DNA from: Rubritalea profundi
GTDB lineage: Bacteria > Verrucomicrobiota > Verrucomicrobiia > Verrucomicrobiales > Akkermansiaceae
Assembly (NCBI RefSeq): GCF_002954445.1
Contig: NZ_MQWA01000001.1
Location: 2,755,737 to 2,811,288, forward strand
Reading direction: 5' to 3'
DNA: 55,552 nt
This document shows positions 1 to 9,852 of this stretch, one piece after another (position 1 is the first letter of the stretch; each line of letters starts with the position of its first letter). A program made the translations under genes and the position numbers. The notes below the pieces were generated by a model. It did no database searches. It was not told where the DNA came from and saw only the letters and a program-made list of their open reading frames with translations.

Positions 1-900
1 AACTGGATTGTTAAATTTGGTGAGAGTGGCATCGATGGCTTGAGGCCTCGTAAACGAGGTCCCAAGTTGACGACTAAACTTAAAATTAGCGTCGAGCAGC
101 AAGCTCTTATCCGAGCTAAGCTAATCGACAAGACCCCAGAGCAATATAGGTTAGAGTTTGCGTTATGGACTAGAGAGGCTGTTTCAGAACTCATCAAACA
201 GGAGACAGGCCTGGAACTCGACCGTCGATTAGTTGGGAGCTATTTAAAGAGATGGGGCTTCACCCCTCAACGACCAACGAAGAGAGCGTACCAACGTGAT
301 GACAAAAAAGTGAAGGCTTGGCTGGAGGAGCAGTATCCCGAGATTGAAGCAGCAGCAAAAAAAGAAGGAGCCCAAATTCAATGGACTGATGAGGCTGGGA
401 TGAAAAGTCACGATCATCGTGGCAGAGGTTATGCACCAAAAGGAAAGACTCCTATACGGAAGCCCAACCCAAGTTACGAAAAGATAAACATTATTAGTTC
501 TGTTACCAATTTGGGAGAGCTCACATGGATGTGCTACAAGGAGAGTTTTACAACCAAGGTGTTTCACCAATACTTGAAGAAACTCATTGAGAAAGCTGTT
601 GGCCGCAAGCAATACGTGATACTAGATAATCTCAGAGTGCATCACTCCAAGCTTATTAAGCGCTGGGCTCGCCGCTACCCGACACTGATCGAGTTGAAGT
701 ACCTTCCCAGCTACTCTCCTGATTTGAACCCCGATGAATATTTTAACTACGACTTAAAAACCGAGCTATCCAAGCGGCCAGAGAGGAGAACGAAGGGTAA
801 GTGGAGTTCAACAGTCACAGATTGCCTTGTCGAAATGGAAGATAAGCCACTCAGACTGAAATCGTATTTTAAATCTAAGCACATAGCGTACGCGGCATAA
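1..900 (+). CDS. IS630-family transposase, 5' end outside the window
   Basis: DDE transposase of an IS630/Tc1-mariner-type insertion sequence, catalysing cut-and-paste movement of its element. The reading frame is open from base 1 and begins inside the N-terminal helix-turn-helix (FGESGIDGLRPRKRG), so the gene starts left of the window; the TTG at 40 is not a convincing start. The three acidic residues are visible: D in WTDEAG, D in ILDNLRVHHS and E in LNPDEYFNYDLK. The C-terminal part looks complete and ends at TAA. The right inverted repeat of the element was not identified in the 150 bases that follow. The next gene downstream is a wrecked ammonium transporter, so the insertion sequence may have contributed to that decay. 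Confidence 0.9.
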   Translation, partial: NWIVKFGESGIDGLRPRKRGPKLTTKLKISVEQQALIRAKLIDKTPEQYRLEFALWTREAVSELIKQETGLELDRRLVGSYLKRWGFTPQRPTKRAYQRDDKKVKAWLEEQYPEIEAAAKKEGAQIQWTDEAGMKSHDHRGRGYAPKGKTPIRKPNPSYEKINIISSVTNLGELTWMCYKESFTTKVFHQYLKKLIEKAVGRKQYVILDNLRVHHSKLIKRWARRYPTLIELKYLPSYSPDLNPDEYFNYDLKTELSKRPERRTKGKWSSTVTDCLVEMEDKPLRLKSYFKSKHIAYAA

Positions 901-1051
901 GTTAGACCCACCTAAATAGGCGGCGAGTTAATATATTGTCGGAATGATGGGTTTGTTAGTTAGATTTAAGCAGCAGAGCTGAATCGAAGAGGGGCTCTGA
1001 GCCTTTCAAGTTCTCAGAGTCATTCCGAAAATATAACAGCTCAAATAGTAT

Positions 1052-1549
1052 TAGCTGTTTTTTTGGAAAAGATTGATCGGGCTCATCTCTAACAAACCTA
1101 CAGCAGTCGGTACTGCTGCTGGAGTAATTGTTGGACTTGTGGTTATTACTCCTGCTGCAGGATCTATTGATGTAATGGGGAGCATTCTATATTGGCTCTA
1201 CCTCTACCGTTGTCTGTTATCTAGCTGCTACTAAGCTCAAGCTCGCATTCAATTACGATGATCGCCTAGATGTCTTCAGTGTACATGGAGTCGGTGGTAT
1301 TGTTGGTGCTCTTCTAACGAGAGCGTTTATCAGAGAAAGCTACGTTGATACTAATGGTTGCGGTCAACAGTTCTGGGTTCAGGCTAAAAGTGTGATGTTT
1401 ATGGCTCTTTGGAGTGCTGCTAGCAGTGAGCGTCGCTATATTGATGGCATATATATATATGTAATGGTCTTCGCGTTGATGGCGACGTGGAATATGTTGG
1501 GCTAGACCTGAGTTGTCACTGTGAAGAAACCTATGGATCAGATAGTTAA
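1052..1549 (+). pseudogene. amt: Remnant of ammonium transporter (Amt) gene
   Basis: Three collinear pieces of an Amt/AmtB C-terminal half are readable in different frames. The first (from about 1085) gives SNKPTAVGTAAGVIVGLV and TPAAGSIDVMG, matching the Amt helix around GKPTAVG. After a +1 shift near 1175 comes YDDRLDVFSVHGVGGIVGAL, the conserved DxFxVHGxGG segment. After another shift near 1490 comes EYVGLDLSCHCEETYG, the typical cytoplasmic tail (EGLDLSxHGEE), ending at TAA 1549. The pore histidine of the VHG motif survives. No start codon or N-terminal half is present. In many bacteria amt sits beside glnK and a TorF-type porin gene, and such a porin follows here. Bases 901-1051, between the transposase and this remnant, hold nothing I recognise. 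Confidence 0.85.
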
Positions 1550-1699
1550 AGTGCTCTTTAAACGATCAAGATAGTCGGTGAATGTTAACTAGGTAGTCGA
1601 TCGAGCTAGGGGTTCTGAGGTAATTTTTTAAAATAAATATGAAAAAAATGTTACTTTTTTGTTTTACGTGAGAGCCAGATGTGCTAACAAGAACTCGTT

Positions 1700-2473
1700 A
1701 TGAATAACAATATTACATTATCCCTACTCGGTGGTGCACTTGTTTCTGGTTCTGCTTTCGCAGGCGAAGTAGTTGCTCCAGTTGTTGAAGCAGCTCCTTG
1801 TTACGAAGCTGACGTTATGGTCGGTGCACACTCTGACTACATCTGGCGTGGCGCACGTCAAGGTTCTAATCTTGTTGATGCTGCAGTTAACCTTTCTAAG
1901 TCAGCTTGGGGTCTCGACTTCACTGCTGGTGCTTGGTACGGTTCTTTCGAAGAAGAAGTTTCAGGTTATGACTCAAACCTTGACGAGCTTGACCTTACAT
2001 TCGGTGTAAGCAAGGACTTCGGTTTTGCTCGTTTCAACACTGGCTACATCTACTACAACACTGACACACTCATCGGTAACGATGAAGCGTCTGAAATTTA
2101 CGTAGGTTTCAGCAAAGAGCTTTGCTACGGCCTTAGCTCAAGCCTCACTTACTTCATCAACACATCTGGTGATCTTGGTGGAGACAGTGAGTATGATAAC
2201 AACGGCTACTCAGTGCTCTCACTCGCTAAGTCAGACCTCTTCCTTGAAGGTCTCACACTCAGCAACGACCTCGGTTACCTCGTTGAAAAAGGTCAACTCA
2301 ACCACAACACAACCACACTTGGTTACGATTACGCTCTCTCTGAGAACGCAACAATCACACCATACCTCGCTTACACTTGGGAGCTTGACGCTCTTGAAGA
2401 GCACGGTGCTTCATTGACTGGTTCAGAGCAAAACCGTTTCCACGGTGGTGTAGCTCTCACAGTTAGCTTCTAA
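1700..2473 (+). CDS. TorF-family putative outer-membrane porin
   Basis: A 257-residue exported beta-barrel protein. The N-terminus is a short signal sequence (MNNNITLSLLGGALVSGSAF, likely cleaved after AFA). The mature part begins with the family hallmark HSDYIWRGARQ, followed by alternating aromatic/polar strands, and ends in a terminal phenylalanine (ALTVSF), as outer-membrane barrels do. This resembles the TIGR02001/TorF family, often encoded next to ammonium transporter genes and thought to form a general porin. The codon choice (CTC, GGT, AAC) looks like that of a highly expressed gene. A strong terminator follows at once. The start is the only ATG before the signal sequence; no clear Shine-Dalgarno sequence is visible. 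The cargo is unknown. Confidence 0.8.
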   Translation: MNNNITLSLLGGALVSGSAFAGEVVAPVVEAAPCYEADVMVGAHSDYIWRGARQGSNLVDAAVNLSKSAWGLDFTAGAWYGSFEEEVSGYDSNLDELDLTFGVSKDFGFARFNTGYIYYNTDTLIGNDEASEIYVGFSKELCYGLSSSLTYFINTSGDLGGDSEYDNNGYSVLSLAKSDLFLEGLTLSNDLGYLVEKGQLNHNTTTLGYDYALSENATITPYLAYTWELDALEEHGASLTGSEQNRFHGGVALTVSF

Positions 2474-2503
2474 TCCAAGCTAATTAGTAAACATTAATTT
2501 TTG

Positions 2504-2536
2504 CGGGCAAGACTTCGGTCTTGCCCGTATTTTTTT
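2504..2536 (+). terminator. Rho-independent terminator of the porin gene
   Basis: A perfect 10-bp stem (CGGGCAAGAC/GTCTTGCCCG) closed by a stable TTCG tetraloop and followed by a T-rich run, 30 bases after the porin stop codon. Confidence 0.93.
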
Positions 2537-2544
2537 AGCCCAAT

Positions 2545-2580
2545 AAAAAACCGCAAAGGAGAGTATCCGTTACGGTTTTT
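2545..2580 (-). terminator. Probable terminator downstream of the lpxA-like gene
   Basis: On the minus strand AAACCGTAA pairs with TTGCGGTTT (one G-T pair) and is followed by a T run. It lies 25 bases beyond the stop codon of the lpxA-like gene, so this short gap seems to hold back-to-back terminators for two convergent units. Confidence 0.65.
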
Positions 2581-2604
2581 CTATTAGAATAAAGAGTGCG
2601 TCAG

Positions 2605-3375
2605 TTAGGTCATCATGATGCCTTTGCGCGATGGATACTTAGCAGCGTTGATGAGTAAGAGTGTATGCTCTTCCCAAGTGCGTCGATCAGCCTCAGCGAG
2701 AGCGTCAGTCATGCTCATGCCGCTTTTAAACAACAGGCTATAGGCGCTTTTGATTTCTTTGCGCTGCTCAGCATTGAAGCCAGCACGGCGTAGTCCAATG
2801 ACATTGAGGCCGACCAGCTGATTTTGGCTGTGGACCATGCAGTAGGGTGGGATGTCCTTGCTGATGGAGGCATTACCTTGGCAAAATGAGTAATCTCCAA
2901 TCTTAAGGAATTGGTGGAAACCAGCCCCACCGCCAAGAAAGCAAAAGCTGCCGATTTGGACATGACCAGCAACGAGCAAGTTATTGGCGAGGTTGTTGCT
3001 GTCACCGACTTGTACATCGTGTGCAAGGTGGCTATTGATCATAAGCATGTTGTTATCACCGACTGCAGTGAAGCCTCCTTCGCTGGTGCTTCGGTGAATG
3101 GTAACGTGCTCACGGATGGTGTTATTCTCTCCGATGATGACGCCTGAGTTGATAGATTTGTCGAAGGTCGTGTCTTGTGGGTTTCCTCCAATGTGTGAGC
3201 CAAAGCCAACAAAGTTCTTTTTACCGAGGGTGGTGTGGCCGCTTATCCATACGTGGGGATCGATGGTGCAGTCATCGCCGAGTGTTACGTCGGCATCAAT
3301 GATGGTGAATGCTCCAATGCTGAGGTTAGAGCCAATCGTGGCGTCCGGGTGAATGATAGCAGTAGGGTGGATCAT
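2605..3375 (-). CDS. LpxA-like acyl-ACP--UDP-GlcNAc O-acyltransferase, paralogue 1
   Basis: A left-handed parallel beta-helix acyltransferase of about 256 residues. LpxA proteins transfer an R-3-hydroxyacyl chain from ACP to UDP-GlcNAc, the first step of lipid A synthesis. Hexapeptide repeats begin at MIHPTAIIHPDATIG. IREHVTIHRST and the catalytic-histidine region NSHLAHDVQVG are present, as is the LpxA-type C-terminal helical domain (IGLRRAGFNAEQRKEI). It departs from canonical LpxA where QDLKYxGE would stand (here GGNPQDTTFDKS) and in GGGAGFHQF, and a second, more canonical lpxA lies at 12962-13735. It may have a different acyl or sugar preference. The start was set at ATG 3375, eight bases after the radC stop, because the longer ORF would overlap radC. 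Last gene of a four-gene minus-strand operon. Confidence 0.8.
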   Translation of the reverse strand: MIHPTAIIHPDATIGSNLSIGAFTIIDADVTLGDDCTIDPHVWISGHTTLGKKNFVGFGSHIGGNPQDTTFDKSINSGVIIGENNTIREHVTIHRSTSEGGFTAVGDNNMLMINSHLAHDVQVGDSNNLANNLLVAGHVQIGSFCFLGGGAGFHQFLKIGDYSFCQGNASISKDIPPYCMVHSQNQLVGLNVIGLRRAGFNAEQRKEIKSAYSLLFKSGMSMTDALAEADRRTWEEHTLLLINAAKYPSRKGIMMT

Positions 3376-3382
3376 GGAAATG

Positions 3383-4081
3383 TTAGTGGATGAGTCCGTG
3401 TTCACGGAATGAAAAGTAGGCATCACGCTGGGCTGAGGGTGAGCCAATGATGAGGTGGTCTATGCAACGGACCTGAAGGAGCTCAGCTGCTGCATGAACC
3501 TGCTGGGTCATTTGTTTGTCGGCCTGACTGGGGCTTGGGTCACCAGATGGATGGTTATGTACAAGTATAAACCCCCATGCTTGGTGGAGGATAACGTGGT
3601 GGAGTACGTCTCTTGGGTGGCAGAGAGTCTCATTGATCGTACCATGAGAGAGCTCGATGGTGCGCATGTGTTTTAGGCGTGCGTCAGCTAACAGGAGAAA
3701 GAGTTTCTCATAGTTTTGATGATCCACAATGGGACGCATCAGATTGTAGATTTCTTCAGGCGTTGCGATCGAGGCGTTGTTGATCTCTTCCTTTGCGGAG
3801 CGCAGACCTAGCTCAAAGGCTGCTGCGATTTGGGCGGCTTTGGCGGGGCCAATTCCGTGTTGCTTAGCAATTTCTTTGAGCGGGCTACGACCAAGGGCTC
3901 GGAGATTGCCGTGGGAGGTGAGTAATTCTTGCGCTATGTCGATGGCGCTCTGGCCAGCCACGCCAACCCTGAGGAAGATGGCGATGAGTTCAGCATTGCT
4001 GAGTGCCGCAGGCCCCCATTTGGCGAGTTTTTCTCTCGGGCGATCTTCCTCTGGGAGGTCGCTGATGCGGCTACTTTGCAT
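3383..4081 (-). CDS. radC: RadC family JAB-domain protein
   Basis: A 232-residue RadC/YeeS-type protein. It has an N-terminal helix-hairpin-helix region (SRISDLPEEDRPREKLAKWG, ALSNAELIAIFLR, HGIGPAKAAQI) and a C-terminal JAB/MPN metalloprotease-like domain with the metal-binding pattern HNHPSGDPSPS followed by D. The cellular role of RadC is unsettled; the old link to DNA repair is not well supported. ATG 4081 was chosen because it leaves a 4-base gap after ispF and begins with the conserved family N-terminus; upstream in-frame codons lie inside ispF. Its place between ispF and an lpxA-like gene suggests co-transcription rather than a shared function. Confidence 0.9.
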   Translation of the reverse strand: MQSSRISDLPEEDRPREKLAKWGPAALSNAELIAIFLRVGVAGQSAIDIAQELLTSHGNLRALGRSPLKEIAKQHGIGPAKAAQIAAAFELGLRSAKEEINNASIATPEEIYNLMRPIVDHQNYEKLFLLLADARLKHMRTIELSHGTINETLCHPRDVLHHVILHQAWGFILVHNHPSGDPSPSQADKQMTQQVHAAAELLQVRCIDHLIIGSPSAQRDAYFSFREHGLIH

Positions 4082-4085
4082 TAGA

Positions 4086-4571
4086 TTATTTATTAGGAAT
4101 GATGAGGCAACAGGTGGCCATGGCGGCGATGCCTTCTTTTCTGCCGACAAATCCCATGGTCTCGTTAGTCGTGGCTTTGATGCCGATGTCTTCAGGTTCT
4201 ATACCGAGAGCTGCTGAAATATTTTTCTTCATGGCTGTGAGATGTGGCATGACTTTTGGAGCCTCGGCAACAATGGCTGAGTCGACGTTCTGTAGTTCGG
4301 CTCCTTTTTCGTCAGCGAGAGCTCGGCACTTTTTGAGAATGTCGAGCGAGCAGATGCCCTCTATGCTGGCGTCTTCAGGTGGGAAATAGAAGCCGATGTC
4401 TGGCAGGCCTAGAGCGCCGAGTACGGCATCGGCAATGGCGTGGCAAAGCACGTCAGCATCTGAGTGGCCTAACAATCCTACGGAATGTGGGATATCGACA
4501 CCTCCGAGGATACACTTGCGACCTTCGGCGAATTGGTGGACATCGTAGCCGATGCCTGTACGGATTTTCAT
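4086..4571 (-). CDS. ispF: 2-C-methyl-D-erythritol 2,4-cyclodiphosphate synthase
   Basis: Forms the cyclic diphosphate MEcPP from CDP-ME 2-phosphate in the non-mevalonate isoprenoid pathway; a cytosolic homotrimer with zinc. The 161 residues are the usual length. Metal ligands appear in GYDVHQF (Asp, His) and GHSDADVLCHAIADAVLGA (His), and the CDP-binding segment near the C-terminus is IKATTNETMGFVGRKEGIAA. DIGFYFPPED replaces the more common DIGxHFPDTDP, a mild deviation. The start ATG matches the conserved N-terminus MKIRTGIGYDVH. It lies 14 bases after the UPF0173 gene and 4 bases before radC. No other MEP-pathway gene is in the window. Confidence 0.95.
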   Translation of the reverse strand: MKIRTGIGYDVHQFAEGRKCILGGVDIPHSVGLLGHSDADVLCHAIADAVLGALGLPDIGFYFPPEDASIEGICSLDILKKCRALADEKGAELQNVDSAIVAEAPKVMPHLTAMKKNISAALGIEPEDIGIKATTNETMGFVGRKEGIAAMATCCLIIPNK

Positions 4572-4585
4572 AAGATAAAAGTGAG

Positions 4586-5266
4586 TTAGATTGTGATAGT
4601 TTCCCCAATAGCTGGGAGAAAGAGTTGCTTGCCTTTGCTGGCGAAATGTTCGCTTGCGGCAGAGTGATCAATTTCGATGTAGGGGAAGGTGTCAAAGTGG
4701 GTGCCCAATACTTTATCGACGCCAATCCAATCAGCACAGATGGCCGCGTCTCCATAGCCCATGGTGAAGTTGTCGCCGATACAGAGGACCGCCCAGTCGA
4801 GCTTGTGGAACTCACCGAGTAATTTCATGTCATAAGTGAGCGCGGTGTCTCCAGAGAAGTAAAAGTTACCTTCGTCGGACTCGATAACAAAGCCACCAGG
4901 GTTGCCGCCGTATGTTCCATCAGGCAGGACGGATGAATGCACGGCATTGACGAATTTGACTTTACCGAAGGGGAGTTGGACCGAGCCTCCGTGGTTGAGC
5001 GGGTGGCTTTTCTCGTGGCCTTTTTCACCAAACCAACAGACAATTTCATAATTGGAGATGAGGGTGGCACCCGTGCGCTTGAGGATTTCTTCAGCGTCAG
5101 CAATATGGTCTTCGTGACCGTGTGAAATGAAGACGAAATCTGCTTCGATGTCCTCTATGTTTATTCTTTCAGCTTTTGGATTGGGTGAAATGAAAGGGTC
5201 GAAGAGGATCTTGTATCCATTGATTTCGACTGAGAAGCATGAGTGACCATAAAAGGTTGTGTTCAT
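4586..5266 (-). CDS. UPF0173 family metal-dependent hydrolase
   Basis: A 226-residue metallo-beta-lactamase-fold protein of the UPF0173/YtkL group. It begins with YGHSCFSVEINGYKILFDPF, and the metal-binding motif SHGHEDHIAD (HxHxDH) lies at about residues 48-57. Later ligands appear as VNAVHSS, FSGDTALTYDM and LGTHFDTFP. The substrate is unknown for the family. No signal peptide, so cytosolic. First gene of the minus-strand group ending in the lpxA-like gene; a terminator for the neighbouring FKBP gene lies just upstream, so this operon probably has its own promoter in the short gap at 5267-5300. Confidence 0.88.
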   Translation of the reverse strand: MNTTFYGHSCFSVEINGYKILFDPFISPNPKAERINIEDIEADFVFISHGHEDHIADAEEILKRTGATLISNYEIVCWFGEKGHEKSHPLNHGGSVQLPFGKVKFVNAVHSSVLPDGTYGGNPGGFVIESDEGNFYFSGDTALTYDMKLLGEFHKLDWAVLCIGDNFTMGYGDAAICADWIGVDKVLGTHFDTFPYIEIDHSAASEHFASKGKQLFLPAIGETITI

Positions 5267-5301
5267 GTTAGGAATATGAAGCGGAATAGATATTTTAGAA
5301 G

Positions 5302-5334
5302 AAAAAAAGCCGCTGATTCATCATCAGCGGCTTT
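5302..5334 (-). terminator. Terminator of the FKBP isomerase gene
   Basis: On the minus strand an 11-bp perfect stem (AAAGCCGCTGA with its complement, 7-base loop) is followed by a run of seven Ts, 27 bases past the FKBP stop codon. Confidence 0.92.
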
Positions 5335-5360
5335 GAAGTTGTTTTATAAATGTGGGTCGA

Positions 5361-6185
5361 CTATCGTCTAGGTTGTCCCTGAGGCATTGCTCCTGGAGGC
5401 ATCTGGAATGGCATGCCTTGTGGTGCTGGGCGTTTGCCGATCTTGGTGAGCTCGACTTCAAAAATGAGTGTTGAGTTTGGTCCAAGCTTTGCGCCTGAGC
5501 GACGCTCGCCGTAGCCGAGCTTAGCTGGGATGAATATCTTCCATTTGGAGCCAATTGGCATGATCTTCAATGCTTCAGAGAAACCTGGGACAACCTGTAG
5601 GGTGAATGGGACTGGCTGGCCTTCAGGGGACTTGTCGAACTCTGTTCCGTCGATCAATGTGCCGCGGTAGTTGACGAAGAATTCTGACTGCGTGTCTGCT
5701 CCACCGGGAGCGTCCTTTGGTACTTCGTATTTTTTGTCGCCACCTTTTTCAAGAATGAGGTACTGGAGGCCGCTTTCAGTCGTTTTGATGCCATCTCTCT
5801 TCGCGTTTTCTGCGAGGAAAGCAGTGCCTTTTTCGAGGTTTTCTTCACCGATCTTTTTGTCGCGCGCCATCAGCGATGCCTGCATTGTTTGCATGGCTGC
5901 ATCGAGTTGCTCAGGGGTGAACTTGCGCTCTGCTCCTGAGAGAGCTTCGGTGAAGCCGCTCAAAAATGCGTCTTTATCAAAGTCGGATACGATTAAGCCC
6001 GCGTCAGCGAGTTGGAGAGCGCTTTGATAGCCAATTCCATAGAAAGTACGTGATTTGACGACTTCAGGAGAGAGTTGCTCAGCTTTTTTTTCTGCAGCTG
6101 GAGCTGCAGGAGTTTTTGGCTCTTGAGCGAATGATGTTGCCGTGAAGGCGAGGCCGATTGCGGCGATGCTTAGTTGCTTTTTCAT
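5361..6185 (-). CDS. Exported FKBP-type peptidyl-prolyl cis-trans isomerase (Mip-like)
   Basis: A 274-residue secreted prolyl isomerase expected to help fold proteins in the periplasm or at the outer membrane. The signal peptide is MKKQLSIAAIGLAFTATSFA with likely cleavage before QEP. A proline/alanine-rich linker leads to a Mip-type N-terminal helical dimerisation region (residues about 35-135) and a C-terminal FKBP domain with FFVNYRGTLIDGTEFDKS, VPGFSEALKIMPIGSKWKI and PAKLGYGERRSGAKLGPNST. The tail is rich in Pro, Gly, Met and Gln. ATG 6185 was chosen because the upstream extension would only add residues before a clean signal peptide. Monocistronic, with its own terminator. Confidence 0.92.
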   Translation of the reverse strand: MKKQLSIAAIGLAFTATSFAQEPKTPAAPAAEKKAEQLSPEVVKSRTFYGIGYQSALQLADAGLIVSDFDKDAFLSGFTEALSGAERKFTPEQLDAAMQTMQASLMARDKKIGEENLEKGTAFLAENAKRDGIKTTESGLQYLILEKGGDKKYEVPKDAPGGADTQSEFFVNYRGTLIDGTEFDKSPEGQPVPFTLQVVPGFSEALKIMPIGSKWKIFIPAKLGYGERRSGAKLGPNSTLIFEVELTKIGKRPAPQGMPFQMPPGAMPQGQPRR

Positions 6186-6296
6186 GATATGAATTTGAGG
6201 AAATAGGAAAATAGGTTTCACCTAGTAGTCTGTCGAGAGTTTAGCGTGTCCTTTTACCTAGAGCGGTGGAGAGCTGAAACATTGTTTAAAAATGAT

Positions 6297-7651
6297 TTAG
6301 ATGGAGTACTTCTTCCCAGGGGTTGGAATAATGCAATCTGTTTGCGGAAGTTTGAGGGTGATTTGCTGGTGGAACCACTCGATCGCGGCAATATCCCCGT
6401 GTACCAAGAAGACCTGCTTAGGTGCTACCCGGAGGATGTAGTCGAGGATGGCATCGCGGTAGAATGTCCTGAGAAATCAAAGATCTCCACTGGGCAGTTA
6501 AGGACGACAGCTGGGTGTTCCTTGTTGAGTTTTACTGTGTCACCCTTCTTCGTTTGGCGGATGACTCCACCAGGTGTTTGCGGGTCACAATAGCCGACAA
6601 AGAGTAAGCTGTTGTTTGGGTTGCTTATGAATGTTTGTGCGAAGTTATTAGAGGTGGTTTTCTCCGTCATCATGCCGCTAGAGAGGCAGAAAATGGCACC
6701 TGGTCGGTAAGTGATGGGTGCGCGTTTTTGATTCTTCGAGCCAGTATTGATGTCCATGTCTTCAAGAATCTTGAAATCAGGAACCTTGCGGCTGGTAGAG
6801 TCGGAGAGTTCGTCGAAGAGTAAGGTCATTTTGGTGCTGAGCCCACCCATGTAGACGGGTGTCTTTGCCGGGATGCGTCCATCTGTCTTGAACTTGTGAA
6901 TCATCGTCATGACTTCCTGAGTCTTGCCCATGGCAAATACTGGTATGAGGGCTGAGCCACCGCGCTCGAGTGTGTCGAGAATCGCCTGACAGAGATTGTT
7001 TTCCTCTGTGTCGCGGTCATAATCTGGTTTTCTAGGCGCAGCTCCACGAGTGGTTTCTACGATGAGAGTGTCGATGTTCTCCTCTGGGAAACGTGCGCCG
7101 CTGATCAGGGTTTGATCGTCAAACTGGATGTCGCCAGTGTAAAAAACACGCTTGTTGTCGGACTCGATCATTACCCCTGCAGAGCCTAAAATATGACCAG
7201 CGTCGTGGAGTGTGAGTTGGGTGTCGCGATTTATTTTCCACGGTTCTTTGTACTTTTTTGGCTCCCAGCGTGTCGCAAGGCGGTCGAGTTCGCGGTGACC
7301 GTAAAGTGGGTATTCCGTGATGCCGAGTTCTAAGCGCTTACTTTGCATCACATTCACTGAGTTATGCAAAAGTGCTTTGGCTAAAGCTGCTGTAGCTTCA
7401 GTGAGGTAGAGTGGGGCGTCTTGCTGGTCACGCATCAGCACTGGGATCGTCCCAGTGTGGTCAAGGTGTGCGTGGCTTAGGACGATAGCGTCTACGCTGT
7501 GAGGTGAGAGTTCGTGGTGAGCTGGAAGCGCAGCGATACCTTCTTCCTTCGGATGCATCCCCGAATCTAACACAACCTTACTGTCGCTCGTTTCTAGGAG
7601 GTAGCAGTTGGCTCCGATTTCATTTTTGCGTGCTAGATTTTGAAAAAACAT
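6297..7651 (-). pseudogene. MBL-fold beta-CASP RNA-processing-type hydrolase, frameshifted near the C-terminus
   Basis: Metallo-beta-lactamase/beta-CASP protein of the YSH1/CPSF-73 class, a group that includes ribonucleases. The metal motif SHAHLDHTG is followed by DAGHILGSAG, FYTGDIQFDD, a beta-CASP domain (GGSALIPVFAMGKTQEVM) and the end of the RMMBL region FDFSGHST. At about 6458 the frame changes: the uninterrupted ORF runs into ...AMPSSTTSSG and stops at 6425. The next frame restores DAILDYILRVAPKQVFLVHG and IPTPGKKYSI and ends at TAA 6297, giving the expected length of about 451 residues. A single missing base (HST-R-DAIL expected) explains it. The lost part carries a catalytic histidine region (LVHG), so the protein as written would probably be inactive. 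Real decay and sequencing error cannot be separated here. Confidence 0.85.
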
Positions 7652-7797
7652 AAATTGATCGGACGCAGTCTGGTTGAGGTTTCTAGCAAAAGCGAGTGGT
7701 TTTTTTTGGTACTAAATTCCAGCCTCTTCTATGGTCGGCCCGTATAAAGGCAAAGAGATGTATTGCCTCTCACCGAATTCGTGATAGAAGTAGGGTT

Positions 7798-7968
7798 ATG
7801 GCTATATTTAAACTACTTATCGGTGTTAGCGCAGTGGCGTTGGCTCTATCTACAACTTCATGCTGCAACTGGGGCAGCACAAACACATCCTGTAGTAAGG
7901 GTGACTGTGATCTCTGGCCAGTGGTGCAGGATCATGCAGGATACAGTAACGCATGTAAATCAGACTAA
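7798..7968 (+). CDS. Small cysteine-rich putative lipoprotein
   Basis: A 56-residue protein with a hydrophobic N-terminus (MAIFKLLIGVSAVALALSTT) followed by SCCNWGSTNTSCSKGDCDLW; the Cys after TTS could be a lipidation site although the lipobox is imperfect. Five cysteines lie in a short stretch. The ATG at 7798 is preceded by a weak purine-rich AGTAGGG; the longer ORF upstream has no sensible N-terminus. A good terminator directly downstream on the same strand supports a real transcript. No function recognised. Confidence 0.5.
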   Translation: MAIFKLLIGVSAVALALSTTSCCNWGSTNTSCSKGDCDLWPVVQDHAGYSNACKSD

Positions 7969-7995
7969 AAGGCGTAGACCTTCTAATTTATTTTG

Positions 7996-8030
7996 AAACC
8001 TTTCAGGTGAAAGCTTGAAAGGTTTTTCTT
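7996..8030 (+). terminator. Rho-independent terminator after the small lipoprotein gene
   Basis: AAACCTTTCA pairs perfectly with TGAAAGGTTT around a 10-base loop and is followed by TTCTTTG. Lies 27 bases downstream of the stop codon; also separates this gene from the convergent selO gene. Confidence 0.85.
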
Positions 8031-8043
8031 TGTGTCTGGCTGA

Positions 8044-9494
<1,451 letters not shown>

Positions 9495-9570
9495 CGTATG
9501 GATAGCTACCGAAGTCTGGACGGCTGACTCAGCTTATGCGAGAGCGTTTTTCGCCATGGATACGTGGCGC

Positions 9571-9600
9571 AAAAAAGCCTCACATATGTGAGACTTTTTT
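9571..9600 (-). terminator. Terminator of tRNA-Leu
   Basis: Near-perfect palindrome centred on CTCACATATGTGAG with AAAAAAG and CTTTTTT arms, immediately downstream of the tRNA on the minus strand. It is symmetrical enough to work in both directions. Confidence 0.85.
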
Positions 9601-9603
9601 AAA

Positions 9604-9693
<90 letters not shown>

Positions 9694-9783
9694 TGTTGTT
9701 TGGTCTGGGTGGTTTCTAGGCGATATCCGCCTGTTGGCAAGGGATTTCTGCTAAAAAAGTAGAAGAGCAGTGTTCTGGGCGTG

Positions 9784-9815
9784 AAAAAGCCCACCAATGG
9801 TAGTAGGTGGGCTTT
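9784..9815 (-). terminator. Terminator of the cyclophilin gene
   Basis: AAAGCCCACC pairs with GGTGGGCTTT around a 10-base loop; on the minus strand it is followed by a T run. It lies 37 bases past the cyclophilin stop. Confidence 0.9.
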
Positions 9816-9852
9816 AGTAAAGTAACTAGATGAAATTTAGTGGATCAAGGGA

